Below, piece by piece: positions 42,265-51,140 of a stretch of 64,000 bases of DNA. The translations under genes were made by a program, and so were the position numbers. The notes under the pieces are model-generated. The model saw only the letters and a program-made list of their open reading frames with translations. It had not been told where the DNA came from and did no database searches. Source of the stretch: JAJDOD01 sp050299835 (GTDB taxonomy: Bacteria > Pseudomonadota > Alphaproteobacteria > Rhodobacterales > Rhodobacteraceae); NCBI GenBank assembly GCA_050299835.1, contig JBNKWP010000004.1, forward strand, positions 195,271 to 259,270, written 5' to 3'. Every line of letters begins with the position of its first letter. The stretch's first letter is position 1.

Positions 42265-44139
42265 ATGAACAAGCCCAACGACAACCCGGCCGATCCTTTC
42301 AAGAAGGCCCTTGCGGAAGCCACCAAGACGCTGGCCGACGACACGGAACTGTCGGTGAGTTTCAGCGTCGACCCGCCAGGCATGACGGCCGAAGGCGTGC
42401 GCCTGCCGCAGGTCACCCGGCGCATGACGCGCGAGGAAGTGCTGAACGCGCGCGGCACCGCCGACCGCTTCGCCATGCGGCGCAAGCATCACAACGAGGC
42501 GACGTTCAACCGCTACGCGCCGGACGGGCAACTGGCCCGCGACATCTATGAAGCGATGGAAATGGCCCGGTGCGAGGCGATGGGCGCCCGCGAAATGCCC
42601 GGCACATCCAAGAACATCGACGCGGTGATCGAAACCGACGCCCGCCGCAAGGGCTATGACCAGGTGACGACCGCCTCCGAAGCGCCGCTTTCCGTCGCCG
42701 CCGGTTACATGGTGCGCCAGTTGGCCTCCGGCCGCGACCTGCCGCCCGGTGCCGATCACCTGCTCGACCTCTGGCGTCCTTTCATCGAGGAACAGGCGGG
42801 CGAGACGCTGGAAGCCTTAAGCGACAAGCTCTCCGATCAGGCAGCCTTCGCGAAATTTGCCCGGCAGGTCATCACCGATCTCGGCTATGGCGATCAGCTG
42901 GGCGACGACCCCGACGACCTCGACAGCGACGCCGAACCGGAAGCGGCAGAAGACGCGAACGAGGAGCAGGACCCGAATTCCGAGGACGAAGCCTCCAACG
43001 AGCAGGACAGCTCGGACATGGCAGCGGATTCGTCCGAGGAGCAGACCGACGACGACGCGGAATCCGAACTCGTCATGGACGAAATGGCGGAAACCGAGGG
43101 CGGCGAAGAAACCGAAATGCCGATGGGCGACGCGGAGATCGAACCCGGCCCGCCCCTGCCGATCAGCGAAGCCGACCCGAACTACTCCGTCTACACCGCT
43201 GAATTCGATGAGGAAATCGCAGCCGAGGATCTGGCCGAGCCGGAGGAACTCGAACGGCTCCGCGCCTATCTCGACCAGCAGNNNNNNNNNNAGGGCGCGG
43301 TCAGCCGGCTGGCCAACAAGCTGCAACGCCGCTTGCAGGCCCAGCAGAACCGGACCTGGCAGTTCGATCTTGAGGAAGGCACGCTGGACGCGGGCCGCCT
43401 TGCCCGGATCGTCGCCAACCCGACCGTGCCGCTTGCCTACAAACAGGAAAAGGACATGGAGTTCCGCGACACCGTCGTAACTCTCCTGCTCGACAATTCC
43501 GGCTCAATGCGCGGCCGCCCGATCTCCATCGCCGCGATCTGCGCCGATGTCCTGGCCCGCACGCTTGAACGTTGCTCGGTCAAGGTAGAAATCCTTGGCT
43601 TCACCACCCGCGCCTGGAAGGGCGGGCTGGCGCGTGAGAAATGGCTGGCTGACGGGCGCCCGCAATTGCCGGGCCGTCTGAACGATCTGCGCCACATCGT
43701 CTACAAATCCGCCGACGCTCCGTGGCGACGGACCCGCGAGAATCTCGGGCTGATGATGAAAGAGGGACTTCTGAAGGAAAACATCGACGGCGAGGCGCTC
43801 GAATGGGCACACCGCCGGATGGTCCAGCGGCAGGAAGCGCGTCGCATCCTTATGGTGATCTCCGACGGCGCGCCGGTCGACGATTCAACCCTGTCGGTCA
43901 ACCCCGCGAACTTCCTGGAAAAACACCTCCGCGACGTGATCGCCATGATCGAACGCCGCAAGGCTGTGGAGCTTCTCGCTATCGGAATCGGCCACGACGT
44001 GACGCGTTACTACGACCGGGCCGTGACGATTAACGATGTGGATCAGTTGGCCGGTGCCATGACCGAACAGTTGGCCGCGCTGTTCGAAAGCGATCCGCAG
44101 CAGCGCAGACGCCTCGCCCGTCTGAAAATGGCAGTCTGA
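42265..44139 (+). CDS. cobT: cobaltochelatase subunit CobT
   Basis: 624 aa counting the unread residues. The N-terminal domain ends near residue 205, followed by an acidic linker (about 210-300, runs of DD/EE) and a C-terminal von Willebrand A domain with the MIDAS motif LLLDNSGSMRGRPI near residue 407. It forms the ring complex with CobS that drives CobN in cobalt insertion. The ATG at 42265 is preferred to a GTG two codons upstream. A run of 10 N at 43282-43291 replaces bases within a well-conserved stretch (DQQ-xxxx-GAVSRLANKLQRRL). Confidence 0.95.
   Translation: MNKPNDNPADPFKKALAEATKTLADDTELSVSFSVDPPGMTAEGVRLPQVTRRMTREEVLNARGTADRFAMRRKHHNEATFNRYAPDGQLARDIYEAMEMARCEAMGAREMPGTSKNIDAVIETDARRKGYDQVTTASEAPLSVAAGYMVRQLASGRDLPPGADHLLDLWRPFIEEQAGETLEALSDKLSDQAAFAKFARQVITDLGYGDQLGDDPDDLDSDAEPEAAEDANEEQDPNSEDEASNEQDSSDMAADSSEEQTDDDAESELVMDEMAETEGGEETEMPMGDAEIEPGPPLPISEADPNYSVYTAEFDEEIAAEDLAEPEELERLRAYLDQQXXXXGAVSRLANKLQRRLQAQQNRTWQFDLEEGTLDAGRLARIVANPTVPLAYKQEKDMEFRDTVVTLLLDNSGSMRGRPISIAAICADVLARTLERCSVKVEILGFTTRAWKGGLAREKWLADGRPQLPGRLNDLRHIVYKSADAPWRRTRENLGLMMKEGLLKENIDGEALEWAHRRMVQRQEARRILMVISDGAPVDDSTLSVNPANFLEKHLRDVIAMIERRKAVELLAIGIGHDVTRYYDRAVTINDVDQLAGAMTEQLAALFESDPQQRRRLARLKMAV
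43282..43291. other. assembly gap (10 N) inside cobT
   Basis: Ten undetermined bases. The reading frame continues correctly on both sides with this spacing, so the gap may be sized right, or the true length may differ by a multiple of three. Not a biological feature. Confidence 0.95.
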
Positions 44140-44142
44140 GGA

Positions 44143-44373
44143 CTAAGCGGCGAGGTTGATCTGCTTCGTCTGGATCAGCGTCAGAAGCCACGACATGCGA
44201 ACTCCGATGAGCCCGGTTTTCATATAGAAGACAATATCGTCTTCGAGAACCTGCAGATCCGTCTCCGAAAGGCTCTTCGCTGCCGAAAGAATGATCGAAT
44301 AGGTCTCCGGCGAGCCGAGCTTGCTCAACTGGCATTCCGGTGCTGTCAGACGGGAAATGGGACGACGATTCAT
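44143..44373 (-). CDS. small protein with S-x-x-DL-x-x-LEDD core (paralog 1 of 2)
   Basis: 76 aa. The core SETDLQVLEDDIVFYMKTG at residues 36-54 is followed by a hydrophobic stretch VRMSWLLTLIQTK. The same core and the same overall length occur in the gene at 50695-50925. The ATG at 44373 lacks a clear ribosome site and longer frames exist upstream, but similarity to the second copy covers only this part. It ends 3 bp from the cobT stop, convergent. Family not recognised; it could be a small regulator or an anti-factor. Confidence 0.65.
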   Translation of the reverse strand: MNRRPISRLTAPECQLSKLGSPETYSIILSAAKSLSETDLQVLEDDIVFYMKTGLIGVRMSWLLTLIQTKQINLAA

Positions 44374-44675
44374 ACCAGTACCACACTTATCAAACGCCGC
44401 AGCCTGTTCACAGCACAGGTGCAGCTGCCACACACAACACCCCCTCGAAGTGGTCATCTCTTGGCCCAAACCGATTGGGCTATGCCGCTTCTTTAGGCAT
44501 ATTAACAACAATAATGTGGCATAAGTGTGGCAAATCGTGTGATATCCGGTGGAAATTCCCCAAGATATCGTGAGATGCTCCGGGGACCCATTGGAATGGG
44601 CAAAAGAGAATGCGCCGAAACTGCGTCCTTTAATCCCGCTTGCACAGTCTCACCGCTTCGGGTTCCTTCTCCCCC
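44374..44675. other. repeat-rich leader between paralog 1 and aminopeptidase P
   Basis: 302 bp, AT-rich in the middle (44490-44560). It holds TGCCACAC (44427-44434) and its complement GTGTGGCA (44525-44532), and a direct repeat TGTGGCA at 44515-44521 and 44526-44532. These could be regulator sites for the 76-aa gene (minus) or the peptidase (plus). No gene is supported here. Confidence 0.4.
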
Positions 44676-46463
44676 ATGTTCCAGAACTACTCGGTCACCA
44701 CCCGCCCCGAAAACGGTCCACCGCGCCTCGACGCGCTCCGCGCCGAAATGGTCCGCGCAGATCTTAACGCTTTCCTCGTTCCCCGCGCCGACCGGTTTCA
44801 GGGCGAATACGTGGCCCCCTGCGACGACCGGCTGGCCTGGCTCACCGGCTTTACTGGCTCCGCAGGCTTCGCGGCCGTGACAAAGGACATCGCGGGCGTC
44901 TTCGTCGATGGCCGCTACAGGCTGCAGGTCCGGGCGCAGGTGGCGGATGTCTTCACGCCCGTCGACTGGCCCGAAACCCGCCTTGGCCTCTGGCTGGCGG
45001 AACATCTGGCCGAGGAGACAACCATCGGCTTCGACCCTTGGCTCCACACGACCAACGAAATCGAAACCCTCGCCAAGGCCATCGGCCCGGCCCGGCATCT
45101 GAAGCCTACGGAAAACCTCATCGACCGCATCTGGTCCGACCGACCGGCCCCGCCAAGCACCCCGGCCTACGCCCACCCGATCGGGTTTGCCGGCGAAAAA
45201 TCCGGCGACAAGCGCAATCGCCTTGCCGAGGCGCTCCGCAAGGCCGGGCAGAAAGCTGCCATCATCACGCTCCCCGACAGCATCTGCTGGCTGCTGAACA
45301 TCCGCGGCAGCGACATCCCCCGCAATCCGGTCGTCCAGGCCTTCGCCATTCTGCATGACACGGGTCGCGTCAGCCTGTTCTCCGACCCTGCCAAGTTCGA
45401 CGCCCTCGGCCCCGACCCGAACATCGACATCGCGGGCTGGGATGCCTTCGACGCCGCTCTGACCAGGCTCGAAGGCCCCGTCCGCGTCGACCGCAAGACC
45501 GCGCCCGTCGCCGTGGCCGATATCCTCGAAGGCGCAGAGGTTAAGATCGCATGGGATGACGATCCCTGCCTCTTGCCAAAGGCCTGCAAGAACGAGGCCG
45601 AATTGCAGGGCATGCGCGACGCGCACATCACCGATGCCGTGGCCATGATCGAGTTCCTCGCCTGGCTCGACCGCGAAGCGCCCAAGGGCGGTCTCACCGA
45701 AATCTCAGCGGCGCAGCACCTCGAAAGCCTCCGCGCCAGATCCAACGCGCTGCAGGACATCTCGTTCGAGACGATCTCCGGCGCGGGCCCGAACGGCGCC
45801 ATCATCCACTACCGCGTGACCGAGGAAACCAACCGCCCGATCAAACCGGGCGAGCTTTACCTCGTCGACAGCGGCGGCCAGTACCTCAACGGCACCACAG
45901 ACATCACGCGCACCATCGCGGTGGGCGAACCCACGCAGGAACAGCGCGAGTGCTACACCCGCGTGTTGCAAGGCATGATCGCGATTTCCACCGCGCGGTT
46001 TCCCAAGGGCATCGCGGGGATGCATCTTGATGCGCTCGCCCGGCAGTCGCTCTGGCGAGCGGGTCTTGATTTCGACCACGGCACCGGCCACGGAGTTGGC
46101 GCTTACCTGTCGGTCCATGAAGGACCACAGCGCCTTTCCCGCATCTCCGATGTGCCCTTCAAGCCCGGCATGATCCTCTCCAACGAGCCCGGCTACTACC
46201 GCGAAGGCGAATTCGGCATCCGCATCGAGAACCTGATCGTCGTCCGCGAGGCCCGACAAATCGGCGACAACCGCAACCAGTACGATTTCGAAACGCTCAC
46301 CTTCGTCCCCCTCGACCGCCGCCTGATCGTGGTGGAGATGCTGGCGGCGTGGGAAAGGGCATGGCTTGACCGCTATCACGCGGATGTGCGACACAAGCTT
46401 TCCGGTCGGATTTCTGAAGAAGCACGCGCATGGTGCGAGGTGGCAACAGCCCCGCTTCAGTGA
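44676..46463 (+). CDS. aminopeptidase P family (M24) metallopeptidase
   Basis: 595 aa, the long form with two creatinase-like N-terminal domains before the pita-bread catalytic domain. Metal ligands are visible as two aspartates in LVDSGGQYLNGTTDITRT near residue 403, the histidine in HGTGHGVGAYLSVHEGP near 475, and glutamates in ILSNEPGYY and IRIENLIVV. It removes N-terminal residues before proline, in the cytoplasm, with Mn2+ or Co2+. The start MFQNYSVTTRP at 44676 is chosen over an upstream TTG. No operon partner apart from the DUF427 gene 60 bp later. Confidence 0.94.
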   Translation: MFQNYSVTTRPENGPPRLDALRAEMVRADLNAFLVPRADRFQGEYVAPCDDRLAWLTGFTGSAGFAAVTKDIAGVFVDGRYRLQVRAQVADVFTPVDWPETRLGLWLAEHLAEETTIGFDPWLHTTNEIETLAKAIGPARHLKPTENLIDRIWSDRPAPPSTPAYAHPIGFAGEKSGDKRNRLAEALRKAGQKAAIITLPDSICWLLNIRGSDIPRNPVVQAFAILHDTGRVSLFSDPAKFDALGPDPNIDIAGWDAFDAALTRLEGPVRVDRKTAPVAVADILEGAEVKIAWDDDPCLLPKACKNEAELQGMRDAHITDAVAMIEFLAWLDREAPKGGLTEISAAQHLESLRARSNALQDISFETISGAGPNGAIIHYRVTEETNRPIKPGELYLVDSGGQYLNGTTDITRTIAVGEPTQEQRECYTRVLQGMIAISTARFPKGIAGMHLDALARQSLWRAGLDFDHGTGHGVGAYLSVHEGPQRLSRISDVPFKPGMILSNEPGYYREGEFGIRIENLIVVREARQIGDNRNQYDFETLTFVPLDRRLIVVEMLAAWERAWLDRYHADVRHKLSGRISEEARAWCEVATAPLQ

Positions 46464-46522
46464 CACGCGCGTGTTACAAACCGTCCGGAAAGTGGCAGAC
46501 GACGGGATGAGGAGAGGAAGAG

Positions 46523-46867
46523 ATGGCGGACCATATCAAGATCAGACCAGCAGACGGCACCTGGACCGTGCGGGCCGGTGGCGCGGTGATCGGCGAAAGC
46601 TCGGATGCGCTGGAACTGTCCGAGGGCGACTACCCTTTCGTCATCTACTTCCCACGCGACGACATCGCGATGGAATTCCTCGACACCTCCGAGACCACCA
46701 CCCATTGCCCGCACAAGGGCGACGCCTCCTATTTCTCCATCGTGACGAAAAGCACGGTGCTGAAAGACGCTGCCTGGTCCTATGAAGACCCGAAGCCGGG
46801 CATGGATGCGATCAAGGACCACCTGGCGTTCTATTCCAGCGATACGGTGACGGTGGAACGGATCTGA
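46523..46867 (+). CDS. DUF427 domain protein
   Basis: 114 aa. The DUF427 fold signature is present: DGTWTVRAGGAVIGESSDAL near residue 11, YPFVIYFPRDDI, and TTTHCPHKGDASYF with the conserved cysteine and histidine near 60, then AAWSYEDPKPGM. Function is unknown; a small beta-barrel that may bind nucleotides has been suggested for the family. A GAGAGGAAGAG stretch provides a good ribosome site. Convergent with the methyltransferase gene. Confidence 0.92.
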   Translation: MADHIKIRPADGTWTVRAGGAVIGESSDALELSEGDYPFVIYFPRDDIAMEFLDTSETTTHCPHKGDASYFSIVTKSTVLKDAAWSYEDPKPGMDAIKDHLAFYSSDTVTVERI

Positions 46868-46997
46868 GGCGGGGCTGGCGTTGAGGTGCGAAGGTCGGGT
46901 TTGCGGGACAAAGCTGACATTCGCCGCATCCGCGCTATGCACCGCTTTCCGGCCTCCGACGTTGCCGTGCCAAATAGGTCTGGTCCCGGAAGTTGAC

Positions 46998-47798
46998 CTA
47001 TGCTGGTCTCGCGATGGCAGTCGCAAAGACCTGATAGCCGTACAGCGTTCCGGCCGCTGCTCGACGCTCATATTCGGACAATAAGCCTTCAAAGAGTTTC
47101 TGACCGATATCGCCGCGCGCGAGCATCCTCTTTGCTGTTTCTTCTACCCAAGGCAGCATTTGATCGTTGTCCGCAATCGTTCGACTCTGAACTTCAAAAT
47201 TGGCCATCACGAAACCAGCTTCATTCAGCAGAGAGCGCAGTTTGGCGACGATATACGGATCAGTAACAAACTCCTGGACGAATGCCTTTGCGCACATGTC
47301 GAGTGGATCACTGGCGCTGCTGCCTAGACTGGCCTTGGAAAAGTCTGCGTCACATACAACCAGGCAGCCAGCGGAGTTAAGTACACGCCTCGCCTCTCTT
47401 AGAATGAGATCCGGTCTGTCAACATGAGTCAGGACGGTATGCAGTATCAGATTCTGAACGGAATCATCATCGAGTGGCAGCGCCGCCCCGTCGGCAACCT
47501 CAAAGGAAGCATTGGAATGCATTTGCGCTCGCTCTTTGGCGTGCTTCACGAAACCAGCGGATGGTTCAAATCCGATCACGCGTTCTGGCTTGGCCTTGGC
47601 GGCAATGCGCCGCGTGACTGCACCGGCGCCAGCGCCAACTTCAATTGTCAGGCTGCCCGCCGGAAACTGTAATTTGGACAGATAGCTTGAAACGATACTC
47701 TCCATTTTTGCGTCCGATTGACGGGCATCCATGGAGTCGGCGAATGCTGTGATGAACTCTTCACCAGCGGCGTCGACGTTCTGAAACGGGTCGGCCAT
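46998..47798 (-). CDS. class I SAM-dependent methyltransferase
   Basis: 266 aa. Motif I is IEVGAGAGAVTRRIAAKA near residue 53, acidic motif II is VIGFEPSAG near 76, then VADGAALPLDDDSVQNLIL (motif III/IV) and a C-terminal substrate half. Fold and spacing match UbiE/arsenite-type small-molecule methyltransferases, but the substrate is not seen. Base composition is about 50% GC in sampled segments against about 63% around it, and codons are less GC-biased. Both suggest recent acquisition. AGGAG ribosome site at the start. Confidence 0.88.
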   Translation of the reverse strand: MADPFQNVDAAGEEFITAFADSMDARQSDAKMESIVSSYLSKLQFPAGSLTIEVGAGAGAVTRRIAAKAKPERVIGFEPSAGFVKHAKERAQMHSNASFEVADGAALPLDDDSVQNLILHTVLTHVDRPDLILREARRVLNSAGCLVVCDADFSKASLGSSASDPLDMCAKAFVQEFVTDPYIVAKLRSLLNEAGFVMANFEVQSRTIADNDQMLPWVEETAKRMLARGDIGQKLFEGLLSEYERRAAAGTLYGYQVFATAIARPA

Positions 47799-47957
47799 CA
47801 CCAAATTCTCCTCACAGTTCGGTCATACTTCGAATAGCAGACCTTCGTGATGCTTGCAGCATCAGTCCACCTCGGACCCAGAGCGGACTGTCGCTGCGCA
47901 GAGTTAACCTCTGCACTTCCTCAACACCGGAACGACACCCCAAAAACGACCTCCCCC

Positions 47958-49667
47958 TCACCCGTGCTCCTCCGCCGCCGTCGCCGCCAGCGCCCGGTTA
48001 TACGCCCTCAGCGCATCGACATGAAAGAGCGCCCCGTGGATCTGTGGCGCCTCCCCCTCCCCGCCCATCGTCACCACCGGCAGAAACGCCCGCGTGGTCT
48101 TGTCGAACAAGGGCAGCGCCGTCTCAAGCGTCGCATTGGGCTGAACCCAGACGCCCTCCTCGATGGCCTCCCAGACCGCGTCCTCGGGCGCGGCATGCTC
48201 CGCATCCGGCTTGCGCATCACGTTTGCCACGCGGAACATCGACAGAAGATAGGCCTGCGGCCCCTTCGCCAAATGGATGTTCCGCCGCTCAAGCTGCGTA
48301 AGGAAGAACGACCGGTCCACCAGCCGCGAGGTCAGCGCCGTCGAAAGCGACACCGCCACCATCACGGCAAGCCCCGTCTGCCAGTCTCCCGTCAGTTCGA
48401 ACACGATCAGCGTGGTGGAAATCGGCGCCCCCAGCACCGCTGCCGCGACCGCCCCCATGCCCGCCAGCGCATAGAGCGTCTCCGACCCCGATACGTCCGG
48501 GAAGATCGACGTCGCCGTCAGGCCGAAGGCCAGCCCCAGAAGTGCGCCCACCATCAGCGAGGGCGAGAAGATACCACCCCCCATGCGCCCGCCCATGGTG
48601 ATGGCCACCGCGATCACCTTGATGATGCAAAACACCACTGCCTCGTGCCACAGTAACTGCCCGGTCAGTGCGGCACTCGTCGTCTCGTATCCGACGCCGA
48701 TGATATGCGGATAGGCCAGCGCGATCAGGCCCAGCAGAAGACCGGCGGTCGCGGGCCGCAGGAACCTTGGCATCCGCAACCATTGCTGCACATGCGTGCC
48801 CACATCATCGACAAGGAAGATCGACTTGATCAGGGCCACGGCAACCAGCCCCGACAGGATGCCCAGAAGCAGGAAGGCCGGAAGCTCGACATAAAAGGCC
48901 AGAGCGCCCTCGTCCTTCAACACGAACTCGGTGACGTCCCCGAAGGCCAGCCGGTTGATGACGGTTCCCGCGACCGAGGCGATCACGATGGGTGCAAAGG
49001 CATGGACGGCGAAGTGCCGCAGCACCACCTCCAGCGCGAAGAGCGCCCCCGCAATCGGCGCGTTGAACGAAGCCGAGACCGCCGCCGCCACCGCGCAGCC
49101 CAAGAGATCCCGCCCGGTTATTCCGTCCGCCTTCATCTTGTCCGACACCACGCTCGACAGAACCGCGGCGAGGTGGACAACCGGCCCCTCCCGCCCGCTC
49201 GACCCGCCGGTGCCCAGCGTGATCATCGAGGCAAGCGCCGACGCAAACCCCTCCTTCCGCTCCACCCGACCATCATGCAGCGCCGCGCCCTCGATCACCT
49301 CGGCCACGGATTTGGCGCGCCCGTCTTCGGTAAAGCGGTCGAGGATGATCCCCACAATCAGGCCTCCAAAGACCGGGATCAGAACAATGGAATACCAGGG
49401 CAGCGTCGCTGCGAAGGAATGCAGGTGCCGCACATTTTCGGTGCCGTAGAGCGTTTCCTGCAGCACGTTGATGCCAAGCCGGAACAGCACCGCCGCAAAC
49501 CCCGCCGCAATCCCGATCGTCAGTGCGATGAACCAGAACTGGACCTTTCCGGGCCCGCGCTGGCGGATCAGGCGCAGGCTGTCTCCCAACGCCTTTGCCA
49601 TGGCAGTGGGCAAAGCGGTCAATGGGTTCTGGCGAGGCGCGTCCATCACGGGCACCGGCTGGGGCAT
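47958..49667 (-). CDS. ClC family chloride channel/transporter with C-terminal CBS-like part
   Basis: 569 aa with about ten or more membrane helices. The selectivity-filter motifs are clear: GTGGSSGREGPVVH near residue 157 (with the gating glutamate), and GGRMGGGIFSPSLMVGALLG near 355. The C-terminal 120 residues (VWVQPNATLETALPLF, RAFLPVV, GALFHVDALRAYNRAL) look like a CBS regulatory domain. ClC proteins carry chloride or swap Cl-/H+. The start at 49667 or 49646 is uncertain; the long upstream frame overlaps the divergent pxpA promoter region and is not coding. Confidence 0.92.
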   Translation of the reverse strand: MPQPVPVMDAPRQNPLTALPTAMAKALGDSLRLIRQRGPGKVQFWFIALTIGIAAGFAAVLFRLGINVLQETLYGTENVRHLHSFAATLPWYSIVLIPVFGGLIVGIILDRFTEDGRAKSVAEVIEGAALHDGRVERKEGFASALASMITLGTGGSSGREGPVVHLAAVLSSVVSDKMKADGITGRDLLGCAVAAAVSASFNAPIAGALFALEVVLRHFAVHAFAPIVIASVAGTVINRLAFGDVTEFVLKDEGALAFYVELPAFLLLGILSGLVAVALIKSIFLVDDVGTHVQQWLRMPRFLRPATAGLLLGLIALAYPHIIGVGYETTSAALTGQLLWHEAVVFCIIKVIAVAITMGGRMGGGIFSPSLMVGALLGLAFGLTATSIFPDVSGSETLYALAGMGAVAAAVLGAPISTTLIVFELTGDWQTGLAVMVAVSLSTALTSRLVDRSFFLTQLERRNIHLAKGPQAYLLSMFRVANVMRKPDAEHAAPEDAVWEAIEEGVWVQPNATLETALPLFDKTTRAFLPVVTMGGEGEAPQIHGALFHVDALRAYNRALAATAAEEHG

Positions 49668-49854
49668 GGCACATGAGCGGTCGGCCAGGCCCTGCCCTTG
49701 TGCAAACCCGCCGACGGTCGCGGCTATCCCGGTCGCGACACCCTCCTTGCTAGTCCAAGCTCTGTCGCGCGAAAAGGTCGGTCCGACAGAGACTTCGCCG
49801 ACTGTTGCCGGTTTGAGGCTTGCGGCTTCGGCGCATCCGCGCTCAGATATCTCC

Positions 49855-50631
49855 ATGACACTGACCGTCGATCTCAACTCCGACATGGGCGAGGGCTTCG
49901 GCCCCTGGCCAATGGGCGACGATGCCGCCCTTTTGCAAACCGTCACCTCGGCGAATATCGCTTGCGGCTTTCACGCGGGCGACGCCGATACGATGGCGGC
50001 CACGATGCGCCTCGCGGTCGAAAACGGCGTCGGCATCGGCGCACATCCGGGCTTCCCCGACCTTCAGGGCTTCGGGCGCCGCCAGATGCAGGTGCCGCTC
50101 GCCACGCTCGCCAACATGGTCCGCTACCAGGTCGGCGCGGCGCAGGCGATGGCCCGCGCGGCAGGCGGCGAAGTGCGGCACCTCAAGCTCCATGGCGCGC
50201 TCTCCAACATGGCCTGCACGAATTTCGACATGGCGCGCGCCTGTTTCGAGGCGGCGCTGGAAGTGGCACCCGACATCATCATCATGGGGCTGGCCGCGAC
50301 CAAGATGGAGCGCGTGGCCCGCGATCTGAAGTGCCGATGGGCCGGAGAAATCTTCGCCGACCGCGCCTATAACGCCGACGGGACATTGGTCGACCGCCGC
50401 AACCCCGGTGCCATGATCCATGACGGCGAGGAAGCCGCGCGCAACATGGTCGCAATGGTCGAGGCGGGCGCGATCCTCACCGGCAGCGGTGACCGACTTG
50501 AGACGCGCATTGATACGATCTGCGTCCACGGCGACAGCGCCGAGGCGGTGACCTTGTCCAGAAAGGTTCGGGAAGGGTTGGAGAGCGCGGGCATCTCGGT
50601 TGCCGCCTTCGATGGTAATCCGCTGACCTGA
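49855..50631 (+). CDS. pxpA: 5-oxoprolinase subunit A (LamB/YcsF family)
   Basis: 258 aa. The family opens with VDLNSDMGEGFGPWPMGDD, then VTSANIACGFHAGDADTMA near residue 35, and HPGFPDLQGFGRRQM near 63. PxpA works with PxpB and PxpC to hydrolyse 5-oxoproline (pyroglutamate) to glutamate with ATP. The partners usually lie next to it, but here no pxpB/C is found, so this copy is an orphan or the partners are elsewhere. The start at 49855 is set by the conserved N-terminus. Confidence 0.93.
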   Translation: MTLTVDLNSDMGEGFGPWPMGDDAALLQTVTSANIACGFHAGDADTMAATMRLAVENGVGIGAHPGFPDLQGFGRRQMQVPLATLANMVRYQVGAAQAMARAAGGEVRHLKLHGALSNMACTNFDMARACFEAALEVAPDIIIMGLAATKMERVARDLKCRWAGEIFADRAYNADGTLVDRRNPGAMIHDGEEAARNMVAMVEAGAILTGSGDRLETRIDTICVHGDSAEAVTLSRKVREGLESAGISVAAFDGNPLT

Positions 50632-50694
50632 GGGCAGGCAAAGACTTCCGAAGACGTCTTGTCCGTTTGTTCGAACAGACGTGGACGACGAAGA

Positions 50695-50925
50695 TCAGTA
50701 GGCCGACGGCACGATCAGATCCGACCGCGTTCTCCACATACGTTCCCACCCTTTGTCGAGGGCAGTCAGGTCCTTCAACACGTCCAGAACCCGTGTTGTC
50801 GGAACCCCAGTGAAATTGCAGAAATCGAGATCGTCTTCGAGCGCCGCAAGATCCTCGTCGCTCATCTTGGCAAGCGCATCATAGAGACGCGCCTCATCGA
50901 ACATTTCCAACTTGGTATCTAACAT
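50695..50925 (-). CDS. small protein with S-x-x-DL-x-x-LEDD core (paralog 2 of 2)
   Basis: 76 aa, the same length as the protein at 44143-44373. The core MSDEDLAALEDDLDFCNFTG at residues 21-40 aligns with it: S, D, L, LEDD, F and TG are kept. After the core the two differ; this one ends in a basic/aromatic tail (GWERMWRTRSDL). The ATG at 50925 is chosen; a longer frame begins with TTG at 50973. It is convergent with pxpA. Function unknown. A perfect 11-bp inverted repeat lies upstream at 50991-51037. Confidence 0.65.
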   Translation of the reverse strand: MLDTKLEMFDEARLYDALAKMSDEDLAALEDDLDFCNFTGVPTTRVLDVLKDLTALDKGWERMWRTRSDLIVPSAY

Positions 50926-50990
50926 GGGTACAAACTCGGCATGAACTCGCTCGAACTCCGAAATGTGTACCAAATGTGGCCGTTTCCGTC

Positions 50991-51037
50991 CAATTGCGGC
51001 AAATATTTGTCAAAGCCCCGAGCTAATGCCGCAATTG
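50991..51037. repeat. 11-bp inverted repeat upstream of paralog 2
   Basis: CAATTGCGGCA (50991-51001) and TGCCGCAATTG (51027-51037) are exact reverse complements 25 bp apart. The segment is AT-rich and lies between the divergent 76-aa gene and the end of the cytochrome gene. It may be an operator for the small gene or an RNA stem. A second short repeat TTGCCC flanks CAATATTG right after it. Confidence 0.5.
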
Positions 51038-51140
51038 CCCCAATATTGTTGCCCGATTGAAAGACAATACCGGCCAGCCCGCCGTGATTTTCCTGTAAAT
51101 CGGAGAGAAAGCCTGCCCGAATCGCGTTATGCGGGAGAAA

